Source: Thiomicrorhabdus aquaedulcis (GTDB lineage Bacteria > Pseudomonadota > Gammaproteobacteria > Thiomicrospirales > Thiomicrospiraceae). From it: a stretch of DNA of 64,000 bases. Each line of letters begins with the position of its first letter. Position 1 is the first letter of the stretch. Made by a program: the position numbers and the translations under genes. The stretch covers positions 1,612,001-1,676,000 of the forward strand of contig NZ_AP018722.1 of the NCBI RefSeq assembly GCF_004001325.1, written 5' to 3'. The notes beneath the pieces were generated by a model that worked only from the letters and a program-made list of their open reading frames with translations, searched no databases and was not told where the DNA came from. Of this stretch, positions 27,510 to 36,800 are shown piece by piece.

Positions 27510-28451
27510 ATGCCAATAGATTATCAAGCACTCGCCAAACAGGTTTTTGACATTGAAGCCGAAGCGGTTTTACACTTAAAAACGCTGCTGAACGACGATT
27601 TTAACGGCAGTGTTAATGCCATTTTGGCCACGCAAGGCCGTTTGGTGATTTGCGGCATGGGCAAGTCGGGATTAATTGGTAAAAAAATCGTCGCCACCTT
27701 GGCCAGCACTGGCACGCCGTGTTTTTTTATGCACCCAGGTGAAGCGTTTCATGGCGATTTGGGCATGGTATCGCCACAAGATGTGTTTTTGGCGCTGTCA
27801 AATTCGGGTGAAACCGAAGAGGTGATTCGCTTATTGCCGTTTTTAAAAGACAACGGCAACATTGTGATTTCTATGACCGGCAAACCCAATTCAACCTTAG
27901 CCACCAACTCCAATTTTCACCTTAACGTGGCCGTACCGCGTGAAGCGTGCCCGCATCAACTTGCCCCTACCTCGTCCACCACGGCCACATTGGTCATGGG
28001 CGATGCGCTGGCGGTCGCGCTGATGGAAGCACGTGATTTTCAACCGCATCAATTTGCGCGCTTTCACCCCGGCGGCAGCTTAGGGCGCAAACTGCTCACC
28101 CGCGTGTCGCATGAGATGATTACTAAAAACTTACCCATGGTCAGTGCAAGCGCCAGCATGAAAGACGTGATTCACACCATGAGCGAAGGCCGCTTGGGGT
28201 TGTGCATTGTCGATAATGGCGCAGGCATTATTACCGACGGTGATTTACGCCGCCACATGGAAAGCAACGCGGCGCAGTTTATGACCTTAACCGCGCACGA
28301 CATTATGGGCAAACACCCCAAAAGCATTGACGCCAACGCCCGCTTAAACGACGCCGAAGAGCTGATGAACACACACAAAATTACCTCGCTGTTGGTCACA
28401 CAAGACAACAACGTGGTGGGTGTGATTCAAATTTACGACTTAAATCGTTGA
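27510..28451 (+). CDS. kdsD: D-arabinose-5-phosphate isomerase
   Basis: Makes D-arabinose-5-phosphate from ribulose-5-phosphate, the first step to Kdo. The SIS domain (about 40-180) has GRLVICGMGKSGLIGKKIVATLASTG, HGDLGMV and LSNSGETEEV. Two CBS domains follow (about 200-313; VSASASMKDVIHTMSEGRLG and HDIMGKHPKSIDANARLNDAE). A KpsF/GutQ/KdsD-type protein of 313 residues, of usual length. The assignment to KdsD over GutQ rests on the nearby waaA. The ATG at 27510 lies 34 bases after a hairpin element. Confidence 0.93.
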   Translation: MPIDYQALAKQVFDIEAEAVLHLKTLLNDDFNGSVNAILATQGRLVICGMGKSGLIGKKIVATLASTGTPCFFMHPGEAFHGDLGMVSPQDVFLALSNSGETEEVIRLLPFLKDNGNIVISMTGKPNSTLATNSNFHLNVAVPREACPHQLAPTSSTTATLVMGDALAVALMEARDFQPHQFARFHPGGSLGRKLLTRVSHEMITKNLPMVSASASMKDVIHTMSEGRLGLCIVDNGAGIITDGDLRRHMESNAAQFMTLTAHDIMGKHPKSIDANARLNDAEELMNTHKITSLLVTQDNNVVGVIQIYDLNR

Positions 28452-28510
28452 TTTCAATCTTAATTGAGCAACTAATACTTTCATTGATTTTTAAACTAAA
28501 AACCCACTTA

Positions 28511-28522
28511 ACCAGGCCTGGT
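28511..28522. repeat. Palindrome ACCAGGCCTGGT (exact) between kdsD and waaA
   Basis: Exact intergenic copy, 60 bases after the kdsD stop. Confidence 0.9.
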
Positions 28523-28553
28523 CAACGCTGTTTTAACACGTAAATCCATCCTA

Positions 28554-28571
28554 CGACCTTTGCACGAGTGG
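28554..28571. repeat. Solitary end of a GAGACC-type hairpin element
   Basis: CGACCTTTGCACGAGTGG matches one terminal repeat, with no partner end within the following gene. It lies about 18 bases upstream of the waaA ATG and looks like a remnant. Confidence 0.6.
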
Positions 28572-28588
28572 TGGAGTCTTTTACCCTA

Positions 28589-29953
28589 ATGCGTTTACTT
28601 ACATACCAAATTTTAACCACCTTGGCGCTGCCCTTTGTTGCGTATAAAGGCTACAAACGCTGTAAAAAACACGCCTTACAACACGCACAACAGCCCACTT
28701 TACCCGCCATTGTCGATTGTTTTAAAGCGCGTTTTGGGCTAAGTCGCCAACCCCTTCAAACCGATGGCATTTGGATTCATGCGGTATCAGTGGGTGAAAC
28801 CCGCTCTATTTTCCCGCTGCTTTCGCGCTTAAAACTTGACTACCCTAGCTTACCGTTAACGCTCACCAGCGGCTCTACTCAAGGCGCCATGCAAGCGTTG
28901 CAATTTGCCCCAGTGCCCATTCAACATCAAATGATTCCTTACGATTACCCGTTTGCAATCAACCGGTTTTTAAGCCAAATTAAACCGAAACTCGTTATTA
29001 TGGTCGAAACCGAAGTTTGGCCTAATTTGTACCAGGCCTGTTCAAAACGCGGCATTCCCATTGTGTTAATTAACGCGCGCCTAAAAGCGCAATCGTTTTA
29101 CGCTTACCAAAAATGGGGCGGCACAATGTTGGCCAATGCGCTTAATCAAACCCAATGGATTGGCGCACAATTTAAGGTAGACGCCGACTATTTTAAAGCC
29201 CTCGGCGCACACTCTAGCAAAGTCAAAACCTTGGGCAACCTAAAATTTGACCTTGCACTGCCCAAAGAATTAGAAAACCAAGCACAACACTGGCGGTCAC
29301 AACAAACCGAGCCAGAGCGTTTTATTTGGGTCGCCGCCAGCACCCATAAAAGCACCGATGGCCAGGTTATAGACGAAGAGTTAATGATGCTTCAAGCCCA
29401 TCAGCAACTGTTAACCCAACACCCTAACGCCTTACTTATTTTAGTGCCGCGTCATGCCGATCGTTTTAACGATGTGGCGCAGATGCTTGAACAATCGTCG
29501 CTTAATTGGGCACGGCGCAGCACCCAGCAAACGGTAAACGCCAATACACAGGTCTATTTGGCCGACACCATTGGTGAGCTTATGTTGTGGTTTGCCATCG
29601 GCGATGTGGCGTTTGTCGGCGGCAGTTTGGTGCCGTTTGGTGGGCACAATATTTTAGAACCGGCCGCGCTAAAAAAACCGGTATTGTCAGGACCACACTA
29701 CGCTAATTTGCAAGCACTCTTTGAAGGTCTATTGCAGCAAAATGCGGTGCAGATTGTACACAACACCAACGACCTAGCGCGCACCTTAACGACCCTAGCC
29801 CAAGACCCTCATCAGCGCCAACAACTAGGTCAACAGGCCTACCAAGCCTTTAGCCAGCAAAGCGGTGTATTGGACAAAGTGATGCAACACTTAAGCCCGT
29901 TGTTACTCAATACACTTCCCAACACGCCCTCTAAAAACGTTCCCCAAAACTAA
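28589..29953 (+). CDS. waaA: Kdo transferase
   Basis: Adds Kdo from CMP-Kdo to lipid IVA at the inner membrane. ATG 28589 gives an N-terminal hydrophobic anchor (MRLLTYQILTTLALPFVAYKG) as usual in WaaA, with GGAG upstream at 28572; the frame is open back to a GTG at 28568. The GT-B fold shows GIWIHAVSVGETRSIFPLL (acceptor domain, catalytic Glu region), VETEVWPNLY and, in the C-terminal half, VGGSLVPFGGHNILEPAAL, the sugar-nucleotide site. At 454 residues it is slightly longer than E. coli WaaA (425). It ends at a strong bidirectional terminator. Confidence 0.95.
   Translation: MRLLTYQILTTLALPFVAYKGYKRCKKHALQHAQQPTLPAIVDCFKARFGLSRQPLQTDGIWIHAVSVGETRSIFPLLSRLKLDYPSLPLTLTSGSTQGAMQALQFAPVPIQHQMIPYDYPFAINRFLSQIKPKLVIMVETEVWPNLYQACSKRGIPIVLINARLKAQSFYAYQKWGGTMLANALNQTQWIGAQFKVDADYFKALGAHSSKVKTLGNLKFDLALPKELENQAQHWRSQQTEPERFIWVAASTHKSTDGQVIDEELMMLQAHQQLLTQHPNALLILVPRHADRFNDVAQMLEQSSLNWARRSTQQTVNANTQVYLADTIGELMLWFAIGDVAFVGGSLVPFGGHNILEPAALKKPVLSGPHYANLQALFEGLLQQNAVQIVHNTNDLARTLTTLAQDPHQRQQLGQQAYQAFSQQSGVLDKVMQHLSPLLLNTLPNTPSKNVPQN
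29031..29042. repeat. Palindrome variant (one mismatch) inside waaA
   Basis: ACCAGGCCTGTT; read as YQACS, the Trp codon of the usual QAW reading replaced. Confidence 0.7.
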
Positions 29954-29984
29954 AAAGCCCGCTCAAAACAATGAGCGGGCTTTT
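29953..29984. terminator. Bidirectional Rho-independent terminator between waaA and yqhA
   Basis: A 13-bp perfect stem AAAAGCCCGCTCA/TGAGCGGGCTTTT with a 6-base loop. T runs occur on both strands and the stem starts at the waaA stop codon. It serves two converging genes. Confidence 0.92.
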
Positions 29985-30036
29985 AGTTTTAAACACCTGG
30001 TAAAACCAGGATTGGCTTGGTTGGTTCTAAGGTCAA

Positions 30037-30639
30037 TTAGTGATAAGCCTTATGTGACAAATACAACGCCAATGCCACTAACATAATAGCCAAAGCATAA
30101 TAAAGCAACTCTAACGGTTCGGTGGGTTTCAAGAAAATGGCCTGTTCAAAGAACATTACAATCAAAATTAACACAATTACCTTGGCCAAACGGTCTTTTA
30201 AATCGTCTAACGAGCTGATAAATAAAATATTGCTGGCACCGTGCTTATCGCCTGCAATGTCAATTTTGGAGATAAACAACTCGTACAATCCCAGTGAAAA
30301 AATCAGCATGATTGCGCCCAATAAAAAGCCGTCGACCGAACCCACCACGTGCGCCACGGTTTGCGACTTTAACAACGCCCGTCCAGCATCATCTAACTCG
30401 TGATAATGCGTTAGATGCGAAATGGTGTAATAAATATCGATGGTGGTGATGTAAAAAATGCCAAACGCGGTAATTAAACTGGCCACCACCGCCACCAACA
30501 CCACAAAGCGACTGTTCCAAAGCATCGACTCAAACGCAACTTCAACTCGACCTGGCGCCTGAGCAGCAGGATAACAAATCAACTCTTCGGCTTGGTTTGC
30601 AGTAGGTTCTTTTACTTTTTGTTGTTCTTTTATTTGCAT
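30037..30639 (-). CDS. yqhA: YqhA family (UPF0114) membrane protein
   Basis: A 200-residue inner-membrane protein of the YqhA family, function unknown. The signature FESMLWNSRFVVLVAVVASL lies near residues 37-56, with four hydrophobic segments in all and the conserved FISSLDDLKDRLAKVIVLILIVMFFE in the third. ATG 30639 is preferred over an upstream TTG because GGAGA lies 6 bases before it. A soluble Gln/Glu/Lys-rich N-terminal extension of about 35 residues precedes the family domain. It converges on waaA and starts 24 bases after the hslV stop, so both may share a transcript. Confidence 0.85.
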   Translation of the reverse strand: MQIKEQQKVKEPTANQAEELICYPAAQAPGRVEVAFESMLWNSRFVVLVAVVASLITAFGIFYITTIDIYYTISHLTHYHELDDAGRALLKSQTVAHVVGSVDGFLLGAIMLIFSLGLYELFISKIDIAGDKHGASNILFISSLDDLKDRLAKVIVLILIVMFFEQAIFLKPTEPLELLYYALAIMLVALALYLSHKAYH

Positions 30640-30662
30640 CGCATTCTCCAAATGGGTAAACG

Positions 30663-31205
30663 TTAGTCTTTTGACTGCAACATTTCAATTGTAAAGTTAT
30701 GGTTGGTGTAAATACACAAGTCGGCGGCCACGGTTAGGGCTTTTTCGACCACATCGCGTGCCGACAAATCGGTGTTTTGCATTAACGCTTGTGCCGCCGC
30801 GTGAGCGTAATTGCCGCCCGAACCGATGGCAATAAAGTCGTGTTGCGGCTCAATAACGTCGCCTGTTCCCGAAATTAACAGCATGTTATCAGCGTCGGCC
30901 ACCAGCATCATCGCCTCTAATTTACGCAAAGCGCGGTCGGTGCGCCAGTCTTTGGCCATCTCAACCGCCGCACGCATAAGTTGGCCGTTGTGCGTTTGCA
31001 AGCGTCCTTCAAAGCGTTCAAACAAGGTAAAGGCATCGGCCGTGGCACCGGCAAAACCGGCAATTACCTGACCGTTGTGCAGACGACGCACTTTACGGGC
31101 GTTGCCTTTCATAACCACATGCCCCAAAGTCACCTGGCCATCACCACCAATCACCATTTGGCCATTGCGCTTAGCGCATAAAATTGTTGTTCCGTGAAAT
31201 GACAT
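30663..31205 (-). CDS. hslV: ATP-dependent protease subunit HslV
   Basis: The peptidase of the HslUV (ClpQY) complex, an N-terminal threonine hydrolase in the cytoplasm. The start is set at 31205: [15 protein letters not shown], where processing after Gly exposes the catalytic Thr; the frame runs 25 codons further upstream without family similarity. A ribosome-binding site (AGGGG) lies before this ATG. Conserved regions are [26 protein letters not shown] and the C-terminal [17 protein letters not shown]. At 180 residues it has the usual length. Its partner hslU is not next to it but on the other strand 3 kb away. Confidence 0.96.
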   Translation of the reverse strand: MSFHGTTILCAKRNGQMVIGGDGQVTLGHVVMKGNARKVRRLHNGQVIAGFAGATADAFTLFERFEGRLQTHNGQLMRAAVEMAKDWRTDRALRKLEAMMLVADADNMLLISGTGDVIEPQHDFIAIGSGGNYAHAAAQALMQNTDLSARDVVEKALTVAADLCIYTNHNFTIEMLQSKD

Positions 31206-31447
31206 AACACCCCTTTTTAACGGTTTATAAACGATAAATTCAGTTGCGTATTCTAACCCGAATATTTCACAAATTTGCACCGATCTTGCTTGTTACTTGA
31301 TTCCACAAAAAATATTTTCTCAGTTGGCCGTAATCGTGGATACGACACGCCTTCGAAAATTTCCTTGTGAAGCCAATGCCCTGCGCAATCTCAGCACAAA
31401 TTCATGAAACATTCTGGCTAAAGGATATTTTATGCGTCTTACAGTTT

Positions 31448-32407
31448 TTACTCATCCAACGACTGAGTGGGCGTTTTTTTAGCGCGTGGATGCGCCAAAT
31501 CGTACACTTGGGCTAAATGCTGCAAGTCTAATTTAGTATAAATTTGCGTGGTAGATAAATTAGCGTGCCCTAAAATTTCTTGTACCGCACGTAGGTCGCC
31601 ACTGGATTCCAGCACGTGCGTGGCACACGCATGACGCAAGCGATGCGGTGACATTTTGGTGGGCAAGCCGGCTTGCACGGTGCGTTTGTCTAAACTTAAC
31701 TGCACCGAGCGCACCCCCAATCGCGTGCCGCGCGCACTGACAAACACAGCGGTTTCATGGGGTTTGGCATAGGTTGGGCGAACGGTTAACCAGGCCTGGA
31801 GCGCTTGCAAGGCTTTAGAGCCAACTGGCGCTAGACGGTGTTTTTGACCTTTGCCCAAGACCTGCACCCAACCCGAATTTAACATGGCCAGGCCTGGTAA
31901 CAAATCTAAACCCACACACTCAGACACCCGCAAACCGCCACTGTATAAAAGCTCAAACACCGCTTGATCTCGCACATTTTGCCACGAATTTAGGGGTTGG
32001 TCTAACAGCGTTTGCGTCCAATCAACATCAATACTTTTGGGCAGCGGCTTCCCTTGCTTGGGCGCTTTAATGCCTTTGGCTGGGTTAAGCGTCACCAAAC
32101 CACGGTGCAATAAAAAATCGTAAAACGCCCTAATGGCCGACAACTGCCTGGCCAACGTACGCGCACCGATACCTTGCGCCATGCGTTCACTTAAAAAGCG
32201 CCGCAGCGCATTAGGCTGAATCTGCGCCCAATCGGTAAACTCAGCATCAGACAACTCACTTAAAGAGTGCTTTAAGTAAAATGCCAAAAAGGCCTGTAAA
32301 TCACGCTGATAATTGGTTTGCGTGTGCACTGAGGCGTTGCGAGCTTGTAAATCATGGATAAACGCCATTATCTGCGGCGCTTGCGACGGGGCTTGGCTAC
32401 AACGCAT
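31448..32407 (-). CDS. xerC: Site-specific tyrosine recombinase XerC
   Basis: Acts with XerD at dif to resolve chromosome dimers. The N-terminal SAM-like domain covers about residues 1-105. The catalytic domain has Arg in ELLYSGGLRVSECVGLDL, Lys in GKGQKHRLAPVG, HRLRHACATH, GHANLSTTQIYTKLD with the nucleophile Tyr. At 319 residues it is a little longer than E. coli XerC (298). It follows dapF and DUF484 in the order typical of gammaproteobacteria. Its start codon lies inside a 10-bp tandem repeat. It carries two palindrome copies. The 242-base spacer to hslV shows nothing I can name. Confidence 0.94.
   Translation of the reverse strand: MRCSQAPSQAPQIMAFIHDLQARNASVHTQTNYQRDLQAFLAFYLKHSLSELSDAEFTDWAQIQPNALRRFLSERMAQGIGARTLARQLSAIRAFYDFLLHRGLVTLNPAKGIKAPKQGKPLPKSIDVDWTQTLLDQPLNSWQNVRDQAVFELLYSGGLRVSECVGLDLLPGLAMLNSGWVQVLGKGQKHRLAPVGSKALQALQAWLTVRPTYAKPHETAVFVSARGTRLGVRSVQLSLDKRTVQAGLPTKMSPHRLRHACATHVLESSGDLRAVQEILGHANLSTTQIYTKLDLQHLAQVYDLAHPRAKKTPTQSLDE
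31789..31800. repeat. Palindrome variant (one mismatch) inside xerC
   Basis: ACCAGGCCTGGA; read as LQAWL. Confidence 0.75.
31887..31898. repeat. Palindrome variant (one mismatch) inside xerC
   Basis: GCCAGGCCTGGT, 98 bases from the previous copy; read as LLPGLAML, a different frame. Confidence 0.75.
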
Positions 32408-32446
32408 AACTAAACGTGGCTAAACATGACTAAGCATGACTAAAAA
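32404..32446. repeat. 10-bp tandem repeat spanning the DUF484 end and the xerC start
   Basis: On the minus strand the units TTAGTCATGC, TTAGTCATGT, TTAGCCACGT and TTAGTTATGC follow one another. The first unit contains the end of the DUF484 gene and the last contains the xerC ATG, so the stop-start junction itself seems to have been duplicated. Confidence 0.75.
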
Positions 32447-33206
32447 GATGCCCTAATTTGGCACTGACCAACTCGGCCATCATTTTTAAAAAATAGGTGC
32501 CTAAACTGGGATGAAAACGATCGGTTTGACTGCCCAACGCCAACACGCCCCACACTTTGGTGTTACCCAACGGCAATAAGCAGACCGATTGCATCGCCTG
32601 TCCTGTGCTAAACAACCCCTTTTGCCACTCTTTTTCAACCAAACCGCAAATGGGATGCTCTGCCTGCAAGGTGGTTTTTAAGGCGCTAACCCAGGTTTGA
32701 CTTAAACCCAATTGGTTCATGCCTTGCACACTGACCTTAGGCACATCCCAAGACACCAGCGCGATGTGCTCGACCTTAAAAAGCGTTTTCATCTGTTCAA
32801 TAATGCACTCCACGGCGGCTTGTTCGCTTTGAGTGGCCATCAGGGCTTTGGTAAACTGCTGAACCTTTTGCGACAACTCGGCATTTTCGCCCACAATGTC
32901 CAATTGCAAATCCACCGCCACTTGCAAGGCATCACGCTGTTCGCGCAACTGAAACACCTGACGTTCTAACAACGACACCGCCTGACCACTTTTAGGGTGC
33001 GGAATGCTCAACTCATCCAACAGATTGGGAAACAGATGAAAAAACGTACGATTTTGGTCTAAATAATTCACCACTTGCTCGGCACTTAAGCGGTGCTTGC
33101 CTTCCACATCGTGCCCCAAACGTTCATAGGCAAATATTTCATTGCCGTGTGCGTCGAGCGTTTTGGTCGCCGACTTAGGCGTACCGACATTAAGGTTTAA
33201 ACTCAT
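32430..33206 (-). CDS. DUF484 family protein
   Basis: A 258-residue protein of the DUF484 family, found between dapF and xerC in many gammaproteobacteria. The N-terminal half has the family motif [31 protein letters not shown] and then a heptad-rich helix. The C-terminal half resembles a GAF-type domain. The function is unknown; the fixed neighbourhood hints at a role linked to XerC or cell-wall precursor supply. It overlaps dapF by four bases (ATGA). Confidence 0.88.
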   Translation of the reverse strand: MSLNLNVGTPKSATKTLDAHGNEIFAYERLGHDVEGKHRLSAEQVVNYLDQNRTFFHLFPNLLDELSIPHPKSGQAVSLLERQVFQLREQRDALQVAVDLQLDIVGENAELSQKVQQFTKALMATQSEQAAVECIIEQMKTLFKVEHIALVSWDVPKVSVQGMNQLGLSQTWVSALKTTLQAEHPICGLVEKEWQKGLFSTGQAMQSVCLLPLGNTKVWGVLALGSQTDRFHPSLGTYFLKMMAELVSAKLGHLFSHA

Positions 33207-34033
33207 AGTTCCATTACCCCTTCAAACACCGTGACAGCGGGCCCGGTCATCCACAAGGGCGACTCGCTTAAACCGCTCCAACGAATCACCAAATCGCCTC
33301 CAGGCAAGCTCACGGTAACGGTTTCAGACAACAGCCCACGACTGCGCAATACCGCCACGGCGGCGCACGCGCCCGTACCGCACGCCAAGGTTTCGGCCGC
33401 ACCGCGTTCGTACACCCGCAGTTTAATATGCTGGGTGTTTAAAATTTGCGCAAACCCCACATTTACTCGCTCGGGAAACCAAGGGTGCGACTCCAACAGT
33501 GCGCCCAAATAGGCCACGGGTGCGGCTTCAATATCGTCTACCAGCAACACGGCATGCGGATTACCCATAGACACCGCCCCCAATTCAATCCACTCATCGT
33601 CAATGGGCACGCTGTAAATAGGTTGGCGTTCGTCCACCGTAAAAGGCAAGGCGCTGGGGTTAAAATTGGGTTGCCCCATGTTGACCCGCACCAAATCGCC
33701 CTCTATGTACAACACAATAATGCCCGAGGCGGTTTCAACGGTAATCTCGGTTTTAGTGGTTAGTTTTTTATCGACCACAAAGCGCGCAAAACAGCGCGCG
33801 CCATTGCCACACTGTTGCACTTCTGAACCGTCGGCATTAAAAATGCGGTATTTAAAATCCACCTTAGGCAGACTGGGTTTTTCAACCACCAGCAGTTGGT
33901 CAAACCCTACCCCAAATTGGCGGTGTGCCCACTGCTTGACTTTTTCTGGCGTAAATTGCACGGTTTGATTAATGGCGTCGACCACCATAAAATCGTTGCC
34001 TAACCCTTGCATTTTGGTAAATTTGAGTTGCAT
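33203..34033 (-). CDS. dapF: Diaminopimelate epimerase
   Basis: Interconverts LL- and meso-diaminopimelate for lysine and peptidoglycan. A cofactor-free two-cysteine racemase: the cysteines are in [17 protein letters not shown] (about 73) and [16 protein letters not shown] (about 217). The N-terminus [21 protein letters not shown] is the family start. The 276-residue length is standard. It diverges from hslU across a spacer of about 200 bases and leads the dapF-DUF484-xerC-hslV-yqhA run. Confidence 0.96.
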   Translation of the reverse strand: MQLKFTKMQGLGNDFMVVDAINQTVQFTPEKVKQWAHRQFGVGFDQLLVVEKPSLPKVDFKYRIFNADGSEVQQCGNGARCFARFVVDKKLTTKTEITVETASGIIVLYIEGDLVRVNMGQPNFNPSALPFTVDERQPIYSVPIDDEWIELGAVSMGNPHAVLLVDDIEAAPVAYLGALLESHPWFPERVNVGFAQILNTQHIKLRVYERGAAETLACGTGACAAVAVLRSRGLLSETVTVSLPGGDLVIRWSGLSESPLWMTGPAVTVFEGVMEL

Positions 34034-34196
34034 GATGCTCCTTTAATACGCATTACAGTACGGCATGACGGTACAGTTTAAACCGCCCAAAATAATCGCA
34101 TGAATTTAGCATGCATGCGCTCAATACGCAAACAACACAAACCAATTTGCGGGTGCTTTAGCGCGATTTAGACGCTAAATTTACTTTTAAATCCAC

Positions 34197-34202
34197 TATA
34201 AT
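34197..34202 (+). promoter_or_regulatory. Candidate -10 element of the hslU promoter
   Basis: A perfect TATAAT 38 bases upstream of the hslU ATG. No good -35 hexamer at the right distance; a heat-shock type promoter cannot be made out. Confidence 0.4.
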
Positions 34203-34239
34203 CATTTGTTCATAAAAATTGTTAGGAAACGACCCAAAC

Positions 34240-35570
34240 ATGACGACCCGTATGATGACCCCCAAAGAAATTGTCCACAGTTTAGACGCTCACATTATTG
34301 GTCAGGCCGATGCCAAACGCGCCGTGGCCATTGCCTTGCGAAATCGCTGGCGTCGAAGCCAATTGGCCGACGATTTACGCCATGAAGTCACCCCAAAAAA
34401 CATTTTAATGATTGGTCCTACTGGCGTAGGCAAAACCGAAATTGCTCGACGTTTGGCCAAACTTTCCAACGCCCCGTTTTTAAAAATTGAAGCCACTAAA
34501 TTTACCGAGGTGGGGTATGTGGGGCGCGATGTCGATTCGATTATTCGCGACTTAGTCGAAACCGCCATTAAAATGACCCGTGAACAAGCCACGCAAAAAG
34601 TTCAACGCCAAGCCGAAGACCGTGCCGAAGAACGTATTTTAGACATTTTACTGCCGCCCGCGCGCGGTCGCGAAGCCGAAAGCCACGACAACATGGCCGA
34701 CACCCGCCAAAAGTTTAGAAAACGCCTGCGCGAAGGCAGTTTAGACGACAAAGAAATTGAACTCGATTTAAGCACCGCGCCCGCCCACGTCGAAATTATG
34801 GGCGCACCGGGCATGGAAGAGATGACCCAGCAACTGCAAAGTATGTTTGAAGGCTTGGGGCAAGGCAAAAAAGAGAAGCGCAAACTGCCCATTAAAAAGC
34901 CCTAAAAGCGCTGATTGAAGAAGAGGCTCAGCGCCTGGTCAACGACGAAGACATTAAAGCGCAAGCCATCGAAAGTGTCGAACAAAACGGCATTGTGTTT
35001 ATTGATGAAATCGACAAAGTCGCCAAACGCCAAGAAGGCAGTGGCGGCGATGTGTCGCGCGAAGGCGTGCAACGCGATTTACTGCCGCTCATCGAAGGCT
35101 GTTCTATCAGCACCAAATACGGCACCATTAAAACCGACCATATTCTTTTTATTGCCTCGGGGGCGTTTCACCTGGTCAAACCGTCCGATTTAATTCCCGA
35201 ACTGCAAGGCCGCTTGCCCATTCGCGTTGAACTGCAATCGTTACGGGTCGCCGATTTTGTGCGTATTTTAACCGAACCCAAAGCCGCCTTAACCACCCAA
35301 GCCATTGCGTTGCTTAAAACCGAAGGGGTCGATTTGAGCTTTACCGATGCGGGCATTCAGCGCCTGGCCGAGATTGCGTTTGATGTAAACGAAGGCACCG
35401 AAAACATTGGCGCGCGCCGTTTGCACACCGTACTTGAACGTCTGCTAGAAGAAGTCTCGTTTGACGCCTCTGAAAAACCCGGCACACAGGTTGAAATTAC
35501 CGCCGAGTTTGTCGAAGAACGTCTGGGCGCTTTAGCCACTAACCAAGACTTGTCGCAGTACATTCTTTAA
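34240..35570 (+). CDS. hslU: HslU ATPase/unfoldase, interrupted by a one-base frameshift
   Basis: The AAA+ unfoldase of HslUV. ATG 34240 ([33 protein letters not shown]) has an AGGAAA ribosome-binding site. Walker A is [17 protein letters not shown], followed by the intermediate domain; Walker B is VFIDEID and the sensor region follows. The frame breaks after KLPIK: one added A in the A5 run at 34894-34898 gives [20 protein letters not shown] and a continuous 443-residue protein, the same length as E. coli HslU. The broken point lies in the I domain, before Walker B, so a real break would abolish function. An assembly error is likelier. Confidence 0.93.
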
Positions 35571-35602
35571 ACATTTTTTAAAAGTTGATTGAGAAAAAAA
35601 CT

Positions 35603-35983
35603 ATGCCCCACCCCACCGACATCAAATTGCACCAAGCGTCGCGCAAGCTCGAAGTGAGTTTTGACAGCGGTGAAACCTTTGTGTTTACCTGCGAGTTTTT
35701 GCGAGTTTATTCACAATCGGCTGAAGTGACTGGGCATGCGCCTGGGCAAGAGGTGTTGCAGGTTGGCAAACACGCCGTCAATATTACCGCCATAACGCCC
35801 GTGGGGCATTATGCGGTAAAACTGCATTTTGACGACGGTCACGACACCGGGCTGTACACATGGGAGCGTCTGTACGATTTAGGCGTACACCAAACCGATT
35901 ATTGGACCGACTATTTACGCCGTTTAATGCGCGCCGGACACGCCCACCCCGATTTGAATGCGTTAAAAATGCAGCACACTTAA
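35603..35983 (+). CDS. DUF971 family protein
   Basis: A 126-residue protein with the single DUF971 domain: IKLHQASRKLEVSFDSGETF, CEFLRVYSQSAEVTGHAPGQ and FDDGHDTGLYTWERLYDLG. The ATG at 35603 matches the family N-terminus; the frame also opens from a TTG at 35585. The same domain occurs in gamma-butyrobetaine hydroxylase N-termini and in iron-sulfur related proteins, but the stand-alone form has no established function. Its place between hslU and ubiE is conserved in Pseudomonas-type genomes. Confidence 0.85.
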   Translation: MPHPTDIKLHQASRKLEVSFDSGETFVFTCEFLRVYSQSAEVTGHAPGQEVLQVGKHAVNITAITPVGHYAVKLHFDDGHDTGLYTWERLYDLGVHQTDYWTDYLRRLMRAGHAHPDLNALKMQHT

Positions 35984-36014
35984 AAAGAGCTTCGCCATCG
36001 TGCCCACTCTATCC

Positions 36015-36030
36015 ACCTTAGAACCTTAGA
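36015..36030. repeat. 8-bp direct repeat (ACCTTAGA twice) upstream of ubiE
   Basis: Two adjacent copies end 16 bases before the ubiE start; one of the short tandem repeats found near starts here. Confidence 0.5.
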
Positions 36031-36046
36031 ACAAAGGCAAAATACC

Positions 36047-36799
36047 ATGAGCAATCCCAAACAAACCATCGATTTTGGCTTTTTAGAAGTGCCGCTGGAC
36101 GAAAAAGTTAAAAAGGTTAAAGGCGTGTTTGATTCCGTCGCCGGCAACTACGACATTATGAACGACGTGATGTCGATGGGCATTCATCGTTTATGGAAAC
36201 GCCACACCATTGAACTAAGCGGTATTAGGCCTGGTCAAGTGGTGCTGGATTTGGCGGGCGGCACCGGTGATTTAACCAAAGAATTTGCTAAACGTGTGGG
36301 CAAAACCGGTCGCGTGGTGTTGGCCGACATTAACGAAAGCATGGTGCGTGTGGGTCGTGACCGCTTAATTAATCACGGCATTAGCGGCAATGTGGATTAC
36401 ACCATCACCAACGCCGAGGCCTTAGCGTTTCCAGACAACACCTTTGATTTAGCCACCATCGCCTTTGGATTACGCAACGTCACCCACAAAGACAAAGCGC
36501 TTAGCGAGCTGTATCGCGTGCTTAAACCCGGCGGTCAATTGATGGTGTTAGAGTTCTCTAAGGTTGAGCAACCTCTGTTAGCCAAAGCCTACGATTTTTA
36601 TTCGTTTAATATTTTGCCCAAACTGGGCAAATTGATTGCCAACGACGAAGCCAGTTATCAATACTTGGCCGAATCGATTCGCATGCACCCAGATCAAGAA
36701 ACCCTAAAACAGATGATGCTCACCGCCGGTTTTGATAAAGCCGACTACCTTAATATGAGTGAAGGCATTGTGGCGTTGCACCGTGGTTGGAAGTATTAA
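36047..36799 (+). CDS. ubiE: Ubiquinone/menaquinone C-methyltransferase
   Basis: An SAM-dependent methyltransferase acting on the quinone ring. Signature regions are [26 protein letters not shown], the SAM-binding [41 protein letters not shown] and the C-terminal [14 protein letters not shown]. The 250-residue length is standard. It is followed after one base by ubiJ and then ubiB, the usual ubiquinone operon. Confidence 0.97.
   Translation: MSNPKQTIDFGFLEVPLDEKVKKVKGVFDSVAGNYDIMNDVMSMGIHRLWKRHTIELSGIRPGQVVLDLAGGTGDLTKEFAKRVGKTGRVVLADINESMVRVGRDRLINHGISGNVDYTITNAEALAFPDNTFDLATIAFGLRNVTHKDKALSELYRVLKPGGQLMVLEFSKVEQPLLAKAYDFYSFNILPKLGKLIANDEASYQYLAESIRMHPDQETLKQMMLTAGFDKADYLNMSEGIVALHRGWKY
36224..36235. 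repeat. Palindrome variant (two mismatches) inside ubiE
   Basis: ATTAGGCCTGGT; read as GIRPGQVV. Confidence 0.5.
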
Positions 36800-36800
36800 T

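Noticed and set aside
31206-31280. Longer hslV with 25 extra residues
   Set aside because: No family similarity and the ribosome-binding site precedes the ATG at 31205.
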